NCBI GenBank assembly: GCA_958450365.1
Contig: CAUEEP010000893.1
Location: 707,501-771,500, forward strand
Source: Mesorhabditis belari
Taxonomy: Eukaryota > Nematoda > Chromadorea > Rhabditida > Rhabditidae
DNA: 64,000 bases
Direction of reading: 5' to 3'
Below are positions 1 through 10,024 of the stretch, one piece after another. The position numbers and the translations under genes were made by a program. The notes below the pieces were generated by a model, which was not told the origin of the DNA, did not search any database, and saw only the letters and a list, made by a program, of their open reading frames with translations. Within the stretch, counting starts at the first letter, position 1; each line of letters opens with the position of its first letter.

Positions 1-47
1 GAAATTTAATATATGATTACTTTTTATGTCTAAATTTCGGAACTAAC

Positions 48-1170
48 CTTCGAACTCTCTCGGGGCCTCTCGTTGACGAATTCCATGTCCGGTCTCGACA
101 GAGGTCTCTCGTTTCTCCAAACCATAGCCGATTTCTCGAAGAATTCTTGCTAAAAAGCATCAACTAGATCATAGTTTGCTAGTTTTATTATGTGATCGCT
201 CACATGTTTCAATTGATGCGAGTCCACTTACCTTCAGCTCCAATTTCACGTTTCTGTGGTCCAAATCCGATCTCTCGTTGAAGTCTCGCTGAAATAAAGA
301 GATTAACTTTAGTAAAATGGGTTGAGCTCATTTTTATTATGCTTGCTTTTAACTGTACTAAGTAGAAATTCAGAAATCGGCTCACCTTCAGCACCGACTT
401 CACGTTTCTGTGGCCCATAGCCGATCTCTCGATTGATTCTCGCTAAAAATTCGATATTCTGAGCGTACTTATTGAGTTGGGGAGTATGAAATGGCGGCGT
501 CTTCAGACGAACTTTTGAAAAAGCTAAACCATAACTTTTTCTCAAATTTTTTCCTAATAACAATTGAAGTTTTGTTGGTTATACGCGAAAATTTCATTCG
601 GATCTAATGCACAGTTTTTGAGAAATGAGGATGAATGTGCCAAAGGTTGATTTTTGACTACCATTAAACTCAATAGGCAAGTGGTAGTCAAAAATCAACC
701 TTTGGCACATTCATCCTCATTTCTCAAAAACTGTGCATTAGATCCGAATGAAATTTTGGCGTATAATCAACAAAACTTCAATTGTTATTAGGAAAAAAAT
801 TTAAGAAAAAGTTATGGTTTAGTTTTTTCAAAAGTTCGTCTGAAGACGCCGCCATTTCATACTCCTTAACTCAATGATAAGTAGGGTCTAAATCTTTGTA
901 GTATAAATACGGTCTAAAAATTTTCCCTAGTTCTACTTGTTGAAAAGATGTATTGAAACTAGCCCACTTGCAGGTCCAAGCTTTGCGCCGGCGAACGGGT
1001 TCACACACAGAGCTAAATTCAAGGTATTTGTGACAAAAATCAAAACTCTACAAAGTTAAATAGGGTTTAGTCTCTGATTTAGAATAATCGTATATCTAGT
1101 TTCTTAACTAATGTCAAAACAACCAACCACCGGCCACACAGACACCCAGCAAGACGATCAGCGTTCGCAT
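48..1170 (-). CDS. Neuropeptide-like precursor with three EIG[YF]G repeats (partial, runs off left edge)
   Basis: Five minus-strand exons join in one frame: 1131-1170, 968-1012, 386-442, 232-288 and 48-149, each ending in phase 1 with proper GT/AG borders. The ATG at 1170 opens a hydrophobic leader (MRTLIVLLGVCVA) that reads as a signal peptide. Three successive exons each code one repeat: NREIGYGPQKREVGAEG, QREIGFGPQKREIGAEG and LREIGYGLEKRETSVE. Each core EIG[YF]G[PL][QE] is preceded by Arg and followed by Lys-Arg, the usual prohormone-convertase signature, so the likely products are secreted heptapeptides. Seen: leader, repeats and phase agreement. Inferred: processing and release from neurons or glands. 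The last exon has a GT donor at its left end, so the gene continues outside the window. I do not recognise it as a named nlp gene. Confidence 0.7.
471..875. repeat. Perfect-looking foldback (palindromic) element in an intron of the neuropeptide gene
   Basis: Two arms of about 185 bases, starting ATTGAGTTGGGGAGTATG on the left and ending in its near complement on the right, face each other around a short centre near 665. No coding sequence is present. It lies between the second and third exons of the neuropeptide-like gene. A one-arm copy sits at 36583-36770. It is most likely a non-autonomous foldback DNA element. Confidence 0.85.
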
Positions 1171-1966
1171 TGGAAGTTTTCGGAGAAGTGCTTTCCGATT
1201 GAGATCCAAACTTCCCTCTGCTCTTAAATACGCAAATTTTACATTGTTTTTAAGACATCCGAGTCTTCCTTGCTGTTATTTAAGGTGCAAATAACCGGTA
1301 TTTGGCAGTGTTTTCCCGGAAAAGTCCATGAAATAGCCGAAAAAAAACGAACTGTAAACGACAAAAAATATCCGCTTGTTTTTTTCTTTTCCGACGTCAA
1401 AGGGAAAGATCTTTTTTCCCTACAAATCTTGGTCACAAGAGTGTACTTTTGTTATTGTTTTCTTTTGTTTTAGATAATCACTTTTTGTTCATTAAGTACT
1501 ATAAACATGAATAGGTAGTGGAAATATTGCAAACTGGTCAGCAGATTCAATATGGACGTGCTTTTCAATCCCTTTTGTACTCCCCTTTTGTTAGTCGTAT
1601 AAAGTTTAACATCGAATTTGCTGGAATCATAGACTAAAACAAACTAAACTGATCTTAGTTTACATATCAGCTCTAGTATGACACCAAGATGCCAGTAGAA
1701 AGTAGCGACTTTATGGTAAAAATTTTGCCCTATTGATGGTCTGATGGTGGTGACCATGATGGCACCCATAAAATCTCATGTACAGGTATCAAGATACGGT
1801 GAAAAAGAGAAAAACCGTCAAAAAAAATTCCTGAGCACAAATAAACGCTTTTGACATTGAAATAAAGCGGCTACCTCCAGCCACTAGAACTTTTTAGGAA
1901 ATTCGATTTGAAAACGTCTTTTTTTATGAGACAGTGTTGCGCTTAATGCATCTTTTTGGCTTTCTA
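1171..1966. other. Upstream region of the neuropeptide-like gene, no gene seen
   Basis: No open reading frame with nematode-like splice borders or recognisable domains was found on either strand. It presumably holds the promoter of the minus-strand precursor, but no clear TATA box was identified. Confidence 0.4.
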
Positions 1967-2482
1967 TTGGGTTGGTGAATTGAAAACTGCCGAACTTTGA
2001 ACTAAAATTTATTTAACATAAAACCACCAATTCATTCGAAATAATTTCCATTATTATTGACGACTTCTGCCCATTTTACAGGCAATTTGCGGATTTCTCT
2101 TTTGTTTAGGATTTTGGTTTGTGTGTGAGACAAGTGTGAGACTCAAAAATCGAGGACTGGAGATGTCCGAGTTTGAGCACTTTCTTCAAAAGAAACCCAT
2201 TTTTGTGTCAATAGAAAAGTTGTAGAGAATCAAAAATTAGGCTTATAGCCAAATTTCCAAAAAGATACACTTAGTAGTTTCGCTTAAAATGCAAGTTTTG
2301 TGAAAATTCGTAAATTTGGCATTTCTTGAAAACCAGTTTTTGAATCGTTCTGAAAATTTGGATATAAGCTTCATTTTTGATTCTCTACAGCTTTTCCATT
2401 GACACCAAAATGGGTTTCTTTTGAAGAAAGTGAAGAAAGTCACATATGACAATAGCCGGCAGTTTTCAATTCACTAACCCAA
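1967..2482. repeat. MITE with TTGGGTTGGTGAATTG termini
   Basis: Terminal inverted repeats TTGGGTTGGTGAATTG at the left and its complement at the right are flanked by TA. Longer inner inverted repeats (TGAGCACTTTCTTCAAAAGA type) follow. A second copy lies at 60050-60407, and a loose end of the same family is at about 57885-57935. The TA flanks and the GGGTTGG end suggest mobilisation by a mariner/Tc1-type transposase. It has no coding capacity. Confidence 0.8.
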
Positions 2483-2879
2483 TAAGACAATGCATTAACT
2501 TAAGCTAAAAAACAACAATTAATTATAAAATCTACGCGAAATTTTACATAGAATAGAACAACCGTAACATTTTTTTGATGACTTTGACAACTCTGGCCGA
2601 GGAGTACAAAAAATGTTATGCGGTACAATGAAGAAAAACAGTTAAATTCGAGTTTAGGGCTTCGGAAAAATCGCCTCTTTCCATCTTTTTCTGCATTAAT
2701 ACGTTTTTAGAGTTAATTACTATAAAAGTAATGCTTTTTGAGCTCCACTATTGCAAATGCGAGGTTATCTTGACTAACAAAAATGTGCACATTTTGACAA
2801 ATTTCATTTTTTCGAGAGCAGCAATCAAATTTAAAGTGTTATATGAAACGAATGAAGTTTTAAATTTTTACACAGACTC

Positions 2880-3829
2880 ATGGCCGAATCAGTGGCTACA
2901 ATGGCTCAACCAGGCGGCCAAACCGATATCTTTCCATTTATGGTAAATACTGGTAGACAAGAGTTATCGTGTATACTGTAAAGTCTAGTTATCTTTGCCA
3001 AACTGACTTCTTTATTCACGATATTTTTCAGACAGCCTACACACGATTGAATGGTCGATACGGCACTTGTGTTAGTGAAGCAAATGAGGTCAAACAGTAC
3101 TTCTACACCGGCGCCTATGCCACTGATGTGAGTGCAGAGTTGAAACATTGTCTAATAGGAATATTACTATTGTATATCAAGTTTGTCTAAGTTTCAGTGC
3201 CACTCAAAAAGTTCTTATTACAAAATCTGATACTTTTAAATCAATTTACAATTTAGCTTGCTGATGGGGCAGGAATGCAGAAATACCCAAAAACTTAAGA
3301 AAGATAAAGATGTGGTCAGCTTTGAGTTGCCTTGAGTTCTAGGGTTGCCTTCAATCGTGCTATCAACAAGCTTGTGAGAACATTTGTGGCTGTATGGATC
3401 CTCGATATCCGATGGCTGAGAATGCGGCTGCTTGCAGTTTATCGCAAAGTAAAAACCAACAAAGCAATAGAATTCAAAAACATTGCTAGGAACTTGTGTC
3501 GACGATGTGACGACAAATCTCGGTGATCCGTCCTCATGGGACAATTGCACTTGTCCGAATGCTTGTGCTGAAAGAGAATATGATGTCGCATGGACAAGAA
3601 CAGTTTATTCACAAAGGGTCAGTAAAATTGAATCAGTTTTCATTCATATACTTGTTTCAGCAAGTTCAATGCAATCAAACGGGAATCAGCGTCGCGAACT
3701 GTACTTTTGATTGGGAGGTACTTGAAGTTAAGACTTCAAAACTATATTGAAATTTAGGATACCGTTCGAGTCGCAATAATCATGACTGATTACAAGTTTC
3801 AACTCTTTGCTGAAACTCCGGCTGAATCG
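2880..3829 (+). CDS. DEG/ENaC sodium-channel extracellular domain, truncated
   Basis: Six exons, 2880-2942, 3032-3127, 3343-3448, 3490-3617, 3661-3717 and 3758-3829, keep one open frame across five introns. The product has the DEG/ENaC extracellular cysteine pattern: RYGTCV, then GAYATDGCLQSC, CGCMDPRYPM, the DPSSWDNCTCPNAC finger and QVQCNQ. These channels are amiloride-sensitive sodium channels of the plasma membrane (degenerins, ASIC type). The piece covers only the large extracellular loop. Neither membrane helix is visible, and after the last donor at 3830 no further exon was found before the Tc3-like insertion. The first ATG may be a chance start inside a 5'-truncated gene. The splice phases are clean, so the loss looks recent. 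Either a partial duplicate or a gene whose other exons I failed to see. Confidence 0.75.
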
Positions 3830-4109
3830 GTGAGTTGATTTGGGTTAAACTCTCTGCCCGTTTTGAAAATCCCAGTCTATCCGATATTACAGGAATCCAA
3901 ATAAACAGTAATAAACGCTACAGTAATTCCTACAGTTAAGGCCTGGAAGGCTGAGCCAGGTTGGAACCAAAGCCAAAGTTTGGGTTCTGGTTAGTCAGCT
4001 GTTAGGCTGTAGGGCCAGGTCAGGTCAAAAGTAAAGCCAGGCCAGACCCTGGACCTTGTCTTAGCCTGACTTGCCTTTGACACTTACTGGGGAAGGGTAC
4101 TAGGTCACT

Positions 4110-4250
4110 GTGGGATTTCGAAACGAGACCAGCTCATTCGATAGGAAATTGAATGGTGATTCTGAATCTGTAATCAAAATCTGCGGAATAGCTCGCAGAC
4201 GCGAGATTTTTGACCCGAAAGTTTTTGCTATGCACTCTTGGGTCGAGTTT
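4110..4250. repeat. Dispersed repeat, inverted copy at 46835-46985
   Basis: About 140 bases, including AGCTCATTCGATAGGAAAT, match the complement of 46835-46985 with moderate divergence. The short reading frames crossing both copies are not conserved as protein. Identity unknown. Confidence 0.55.
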
Positions 4251-4619
4251 ATCGAATCCCCATTTGTCAAACGTTTTTTTTGCTTTTTATATTTCACAAT
4301 GAGCTTTCTGATTCTCACAAATTCTTACACCGTAAATCTTCTATTAGAGCGGCATTCCGCTCTATTGTTCGGTGCCCAATTTTCGGATCCTCAAAAAAAT
4401 CACATAAAGGGGGTACCACATTGGTTGAAAAAAAATGATTTTTGCTTAAATCACTCTCACCCGATTCCTTTTGGTCTAAAACATACGAAAAACCAATTTA
4501 AAACAAACCCCCGGATGTCCGACCCTCCAAAATCCCTATGTTCCTCCTTATAATTTTTTTCTCAAAAAATGTTCCATCAAAATTTTTCCCCCAGGATCGA
4601 TTTGAATTTTACTGCCATG

Positions 4620-6111
4620 ATTTTTAAATTATAATTAGGACCCATATGCATCATTACCGTTTGCCAAATAATTTACCTTAAAAGGCAAATTTTTTTAAGC
4701 ATTTCTTTATTTAACACTTGTTGCAAAATAATAGGACCCCTACGTTTCTTTTTGATTTTCTACCTGTAATAACCATGTTCTTTGCTTACTTTTTGCTAAT
4801 TTTTATTTTTTAGGAAGATGGGGCGTAGAAAATCGCTTTCGCGGATCGAACAGATGAAAATTTTGTTTTTTAGGGAAGAAAGTTGTCGAGTCAGAAGATC
4901 GCAAAAAAAAAAGCGCTCGCACCAAGTTGTCTCAAATTTCTTGAAGGATCCTTTCAAGTATGGCAAGAAAAAATCTCCGGGACGTCATCGAAAGCTCACG
5001 GTCCGCGCTGAACGGCATATGGAACGTCTGTTGTCGAATTCGGTGATGTCGCTACAGACCTCAAGGTACAAATTGGAGCTCCCGTCCACAAAAGCACTCT
5101 TTCTCGAGCGATCAAGTGTTACATCCGTTACATCAAAAGAGCAATCATGAAGAAAGCACCAAAACTGAAGCCGGTACACAAAGAAAAAAAGGATTTCTTG
5201 GGCTCGGGATCATATCACCATCGATTGGAAAAAAGGGAACTTTTTGCCTTGAGTTGTTAACTATTTTTTTCTTTGTAGATCATCTTCAGCGATCAGAAAA
5301 AATTTAATTTGGATGGTCCCGACGGCAACAAGTACTATTCGCACAATTTGAGAAAAGATCCAATGCTTTGTGGGCGTCGAAACTTCGGAGGAGGATCGCT
5401 GATGAGATGGGGCGCTTTTAATGTGGATGACGTTCTTGATTTAGAATTTGTGACTTGTCGCATGAACCCGAACGATTACCAGAACGTCCTTGTGGATCAA
5501 TTACTTCCTTTCCTAGCACAAAATCGCGGGAAACACTATATTTTTCAACAGGATAATGCTTCAATTCATGTCAGCCAATCCACTAAAGCTTTTCTGGAAC
5601 GTCAAAACATCGATTTTCTCGAATGGCCTGCCTGCTCACCGGACTTAAACCCAATGGAAAACTTATGGGGCATCCTCGTGAGGAATATTTATGCTAATGG
5701 AAAGACTTACGACACGATTTCGCAACTCAAAAAAGCAATTTTGCAAGCTTGGACGTCAATTCCACCACAAACGCTTCAAAACTTAGTGAACTCGATGAAA
5801 AGTCGACTACTCGACGTCATCGAGAAAAAAACGAGCATCTATTGATTATTAATGAACTTTTCATTCGTTTTTCTTTTGTTTATTCTCAAATTTATTGTTA
5901 TCTTTTATGTGGTCCTATCATTTCGCAACAGGTGTTAAATAAAGAAAATGTTTAATTTTGTTGCAATTTGTTCAGATAAGGTTAAAAATGGTATAGATGC
6001 CTATTTTTGTATATATTTCTAGGATTTAAAAGTTATTTCGCGTTATTAAATTTCATAGCCAAAAAAATGTAAAATTTAGGGGTGGTCCTATCATTTTGCC
6101 CTCTTCACCAA
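4620..6111 (+). mobile_element. Tc3-like DNA transposon, degraded
   Basis: A transposase reading frame is enclosed by inverted repeats. The best arm pair is 4702-4742 against 5904-5950, containing ATAGGACC, the hallmark of Tc3 ends. A further outer copy of that motif is near 6072-6100. The outer limits are approximate because the ends have diverged. It was inserted downstream of the truncated DEG/ENaC fragment and may have taken part in that truncation. Confidence 0.7.
4818..5845 (+). pseudogene. Tc3-type transposase, frameshifted
   Basis: The N-terminal part (from ATG 4818) has a helix-turn-helix region. The frame shifts near 5090 and continues through KAPKLKPVHKEKRISW; an intron-like stretch (5230-5279) has lost its GT donor. 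The C-terminal part is intact to 5845 and shows the DDE triad: Asp in IIFSDQKKFNLDGPDG, Asp in FQQDNASIHV and Glu in DLNPMENLWG (D34E spacing). Family knowledge: this enzyme cuts and pastes elements into TA sites. With the frameshift and the lost splice site it is probably inactive. Confidence 0.85.
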
Positions 6112-6359
6112 TTGGATTATCAGTGCCGAAAGGAATCACAAGTAGACGGTAACGTACTTCTGACTTTCTTTGACACTTTATCAGTCTAGCTGCAAATTTT
6201 TTGCGGTGCTGAAAAGTCACAAGAAACGAGACATGTGAAATATCCAATTTGTATACCCATTTGGGTCTTTGTAAAACAATTTTAAATGTTAATTCTCTAG
6301 ATGGAAAATTCCTTGAGCTATCTCTTTTAATAGTGAGAATTTTTTGTTTTATTATTCGA

Positions 6360-6620
6360 AAAAACCAAGCCCATTTTTGAATCGAAGGCTTTCCCCATTG
6401 CCTTTTGATAGTTTTTGAACGGTGACTCATTTGCTCTTTTCCCCTGCCTCCCGTTATCTCCTTTTTGCTACAAAACAAAAAGAATTTTTCGCGTAAGCAC
6501 ACATTTACTTTTTCGCCCCTTTTCCCTTGTTGAAAAAGATAAATCGTGCAATTTTTTTTGTTACAGAGAATTTATGAAAGATAAGAGTTGCCGTATGCAA
6601 GAGAATTTGGAGTAGAACGC
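6360..6620. repeat. Interspersed repeat (also 17080-17330, 59300-59480, 60570-60740)
   Basis: The blocks containing TTATCTCCTTTTTGC, GTAAGCACACATTTACTTTTTCG and AGAGTTGCCGTATGCAA recur in several places and in both orientations. They carry no conserved protein. Probably fragments of one non-autonomous element. Confidence 0.6.
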
Positions 6621-6868
6621 AATTTGTTGTTGAGTCATTTTGACAGCATTTCTAGGCTCAAGATAGACTGTTATCAATTTAGAAGCTTTTATTGTTCCTT
6701 TTTCCAAAGCAATTTTGTCGTGTAAGCTTAATTCATAACTTACTTAAACTTAACGGGTGGGCTCAAGAATACCCATAACTTGGTTTTGATTCCTTTTGCA
6801 AGACCGGTCATAATGTCAAGGCTTGCATGAATTGTAAAAGGTTTTACAGAGCCATTTGAAACTTTTAG

Positions 6869-7166
6869 CCGATGAGAACGGAGGGGTATCACGGTGGCAC
6901 TTCTCGGAAGGTTTCCGATCAAAAGTTCGAGCAAAGAGGTAAGCATGTTGTCGATTTTAATTTATAGTATGAAATGGAAATGACCCACTAACGTTTAAAC
7001 GTTTGCATTCTGTTTTGATCAACCTGTTTATCCAAAAAATCAAAAGCTCTAACCCTAGGCAAGAAAGAATTACGACCTCAACGTCCACCGCCATCTGATT
7101 CGCCTCAACTTCCACAAAACAGCCACGCTTGGAGCTTGTACGGGAGTACGACAAATCCTTCGAATG
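6869..7166 (+). pseudogene. Q0: remnant exons 3 and 4 of the RRM-like Q gene
   Basis: Exons 6869-6938 (GTSRKVSDQKFEQR) and 7059-7166 (KELRPQRPPPSDSPQLPQN) align with exons 3 and 4 of Q1 and keep the same phase. Exons 1, 2 and 5 are missing here, and the acceptor-like site upstream has changed from GCAG to GCAAG. It is a fragment carried along in the segmental duplication, placed just upstream of GTPase P1. Confidence 0.7.
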
Positions 7167-7411
7167 GTTAGTTTTAGGAAAGGAAAGTTTTCATACTGAT
7201 AAGGGAACCCAAATGCTATGCGACCTATACCATTCGACGCAGAATTTTATGCTGATTTCGAATATGTATTCGGTTTTTGCTAAATGACAATCTGTCAGGA
7301 GTGATAAGCGTTTGTTAGGACTCTGAAAGTGTTGACTATTGTCTCAAATTTTCTAGGGCTCTAAAAGTGTGGTCATTTGGGTCTTAGCGGCTTCTTTGCG
7401 GACGGAGCTAG

Positions 7412-7482
7412 GTCTAGCCGTGGCCGAGTGGTATAGCGCTCGTTTTCCAGAGCAAGACCTCACAAGTTCGATCCTCACTCTT
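7412..7482 (+). pseudogene. tRNA-like sequence with A and B boxes
   Basis: TGGCCGAGTGGTATAGCGC is a good A box and AGTTCGATCC a passable B box at tRNA spacing. The acceptor and T stems do not pair, so this is a decayed tRNA or tRNA-derived SINE head and not a working gene. A second, shorter copy is at 22949-23013 in the duplicated segment. Confidence 0.45.
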
Positions 7483-7552
7483 AATTTTGCCTTCGTTTTT
7501 TGAAATGAATTAAAATCAAATTGAAATTGAAATCAATTAAAATGAATTCCAG

Positions 7553-9339
7553 GCAAGCCAAGCTCTTCGACAAATCCGCCAGTTTTGCCGGACTTACCCA
7601 CTTCTCATCAATCAAAGAAATTCGGCTCAACGACGAAAAAGTCGATCAATATTTTGGTGCTCGGACAGACAGGAGTCGGGAAATCAACATGGATAAACGC
7701 CCTTGTCAACTATTTAACTTACAAAACGCTAGATGAAGCGATTGCTGCCGAGACGCCGATTTGCGTGATTCCAACTAAATTCACAATGTATGACAACAAT
7801 TATCAGAGACACGATGTCCATCTTGGAGCACACGACAATGAGGTTTTTGCGGACAATGGTCAAACAGCCACTCAAAGCGCTAAGACGTATTTGTGTGAGC
7901 AAGATGAACACAATATTTATATCATTGACACTCCGGGAATGAATGATACCAGAGGACACTTGAAAGATGAGGAAAACATTCAGAATATTCTTCGATCAAT
8001 CGCACCTTTCAAAGAGATCCATGCAATTTTTTTCTTGTTCAAAGCGAATGAGGCTCGTCTCACGGAATCTTTCCGCTACTCGATCGGGAAATTGCTTGGA
8101 AATTTGAGCAAAATGGCGCTCAACAACGCTTGTTTCGTTTTCACAAATGCCAGGGGGACACTTTATCGACCAGGGGACACAATGGGACCGTTGAAGGCTT
8201 ATTTCAATGAGCTGAAGGAGAAAGAAGGACTTTCAGTGAGAATTGATGACAGCAACATCTTCTGTTTGGACAATGAAGCTTTCCGATTTGTTTGTGCTCA
8301 TTTCAGTGACATTCAATTCGATACAAGGGAAATAAAAACGTTTGGTGATAGCTGGAAACATTCGTCGATCGAAGTGCAGAGATTGTTGGATCACGCTGCA
8401 CGAGCTCGCCCGCACAACACCTCGGACACGCTGTCAATCAATGAGACCCGGACTTGGATCTATCAGTTAATCGATCCAATTCTCAAAGCCTGTACAATGA
8501 TCCAGAGAAACTTGCAGCAACTGGATTGGCAGAAGGAAGAGCTGATGCAAGCTGAGAACAATGTTGAAGAATTGCGGAGATTGGCGACGATTCGAGTGAC
8601 TTCAATAGAAATCTTAGCGCTATCGATTCCCGAAACCGTTTGTCGGAGTCAAAAATGTGCAAAGTATGAAAGGATTGGTGGAAAAGAAACGTTGATCTAC
8701 AGGGTTTGCCACAAAGATTGCAAACCAGGCGATAATGGAAAGCTAGACGGATGTGCAGTATTTCGTGGTGGCTTCTGCATTAAATGCTCCTGTCACCTAG
8801 ATGATCACGAGCGAATCTCGTACGAACAACGCATCACCACAAAATCTCTGGAAAACCCACAAAAACTCGCCTCAGAAGCGAATGCAGCCAAGATGAAGAA
8901 AAATTCGATTCGAAAATTTGAGCGACTCATCAATGGATATCAAAAAGAATCCAATTACATTTTATTCGCAATGGCAACTTTTTCTGCTTTCATTGCTGAG
9001 AATGGGATCACTCAGAAAACGAATCTCTTTGAACAACACTTACAGAAGCTGATTGTTGCCGAAGAAAAGAAAATGAAAAGCGTAGCTGGGGTGGAGGCGG
9101 ATGAATTCCATCGACTGCGCGATCTCAAGGTGACTTATGGAGATATTTGCAAACAATTTTTTCCTCAACGAGACTCGGCAAAGATCTCACTTGATGAGCT
9201 GCAAGAAATTCGACAAAAGTTGTTCTCTTTGCCGCTGAATGGCGCAATTATTGCAGAGATTTTCGATATTCATGTGAAAACCGATCATCAGGATTATGAG
9301 GCAACTGTGACACGCTGCGAGAAATCGATGTTTCAGTGA
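7553..9339 (+). CDS. P1: large GTPase with Cys/His cluster, divergent member
   Basis: The frame runs uninterrupted from a splice acceptor (AATTCCAG, exon start 7553) to the stop at 9339, about 594 codons in one exon. Domain order: linker PVLPDLPTSHQSKK, G1 P-loop GQTGVGKSTW, switch region, G3 DTPGMNDTRG, putative G4 VFTNARGT, a helical middle, then a Cys/His cluster (ETVCRSQKCAK, RVCHKDC, GCAVFRGGFCIKCSCHLDDH), then coiled helices and an SLPLNGAIIAEIF-type tail. The layout matches the eukaryotic G-domain family near AIG1/GIMAP and septin-like TRAFAC GTPases; function unknown. There is no ATG before the P-loop: the Pro/Gln-rich upstream exons found in other members are absent, so the gene is either 5'-truncated or uses an exon I cannot see. 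It is the most diverged paralog and the only one without frame breaks in the long exon that also keeps its tail in the same exon. Confidence 0.8.
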
Positions 9340-10024
9340 GTTTTGCAAAAAGTAGCTAGACAAATAGATAGAAAAATAGAGACATAGATACAATAAGTCC
9401 CAGTCTTTTACTCATTGCATTATATTGGAATGATTTAAGCATAGTCATTTGCACAAATCCAGCTCTTGCAGCTGATTTTTGAAGTAACTAACTATCTAGC
9501 ATTCAGACAACCCTATAGTAACCCTAGAGTAATGCGTCTTCCAAAAGGTAGCTTTCTGAATTAGCCACCTTTTAGAAAACGCACCACTCATTGAAACCTA
9601 GCAACTAGCTTAAAATTCTAGAGCTTCCGTTTTATTTATTTAGTAAAGCTTCAATAGAGCTCTACTAAATAAATAAAACAACTAAATAAATAAAACTAAA
9701 TAAAATAGAGCTTAAAATAATGGAAAAAAATTCACAAAATGAACTCCAAGATCTAAACTAAAATTTATGAAGATAATTTTTAGCATGTATTCTTGAAACT
9801 TTTACAATACTTCAGAAAATGGCAATAAATTATAAATTTTAGAAAAATCTGCGGTGATGTGAAGAAAGTGTTCTCGTTTTTTGGTGGCTCCACGAAATAA
9901 TCCAAGAAAATATCGAAATTTCGTTTTTGTCGATAAACTATCTACTATGCTTTGTTTCATTTCCCATTTGGTTATCTCATCCAAAAGATTGTCTTGATTG
10001 AATTTTAAATACTATTTACTTGTG
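9340..10024. other. Intergenic region between P1 and P3 with a hairpin
   Basis: No gene is seen. It contains a 17-base perfect stem, 9629-9645 against 9663-9679, in an AT-rich context, and inverted CCTTTTAGAAAACGC-type motifs at 9540-9600. The stretch 9800-9963 resembles 63880-64000 at the right edge, so it is probably the upstream region of an array gene. Confidence 0.5.

Larger units (their letters stand above)
6755..7500 (+). repeat. Segmental duplication, partner 22333-23031
   Basis: About 700 bases match 22333-23031 almost throughout, including splice sites, two exons of the Q gene family, the following introns and a tRNA-like sequence. The copy starts inside the intron before Q exon 3 and ends just upstream of the P1 GTPase exon, so its edges cut through gene structure. 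Confidence 0.85.

Noticed and set aside
309..563. Continuous minus-strand open frame over the first repeat exon
   Set aside because: It crosses a proper donor and acceptor; the spliced model keeps phase over five exons, and the frame extends into the foldback element.
2243..2452. Open frame with a relative at 60097-60285
   Set aside because: Apparent protein conservation is explained by both lying in copies of the same MITE.
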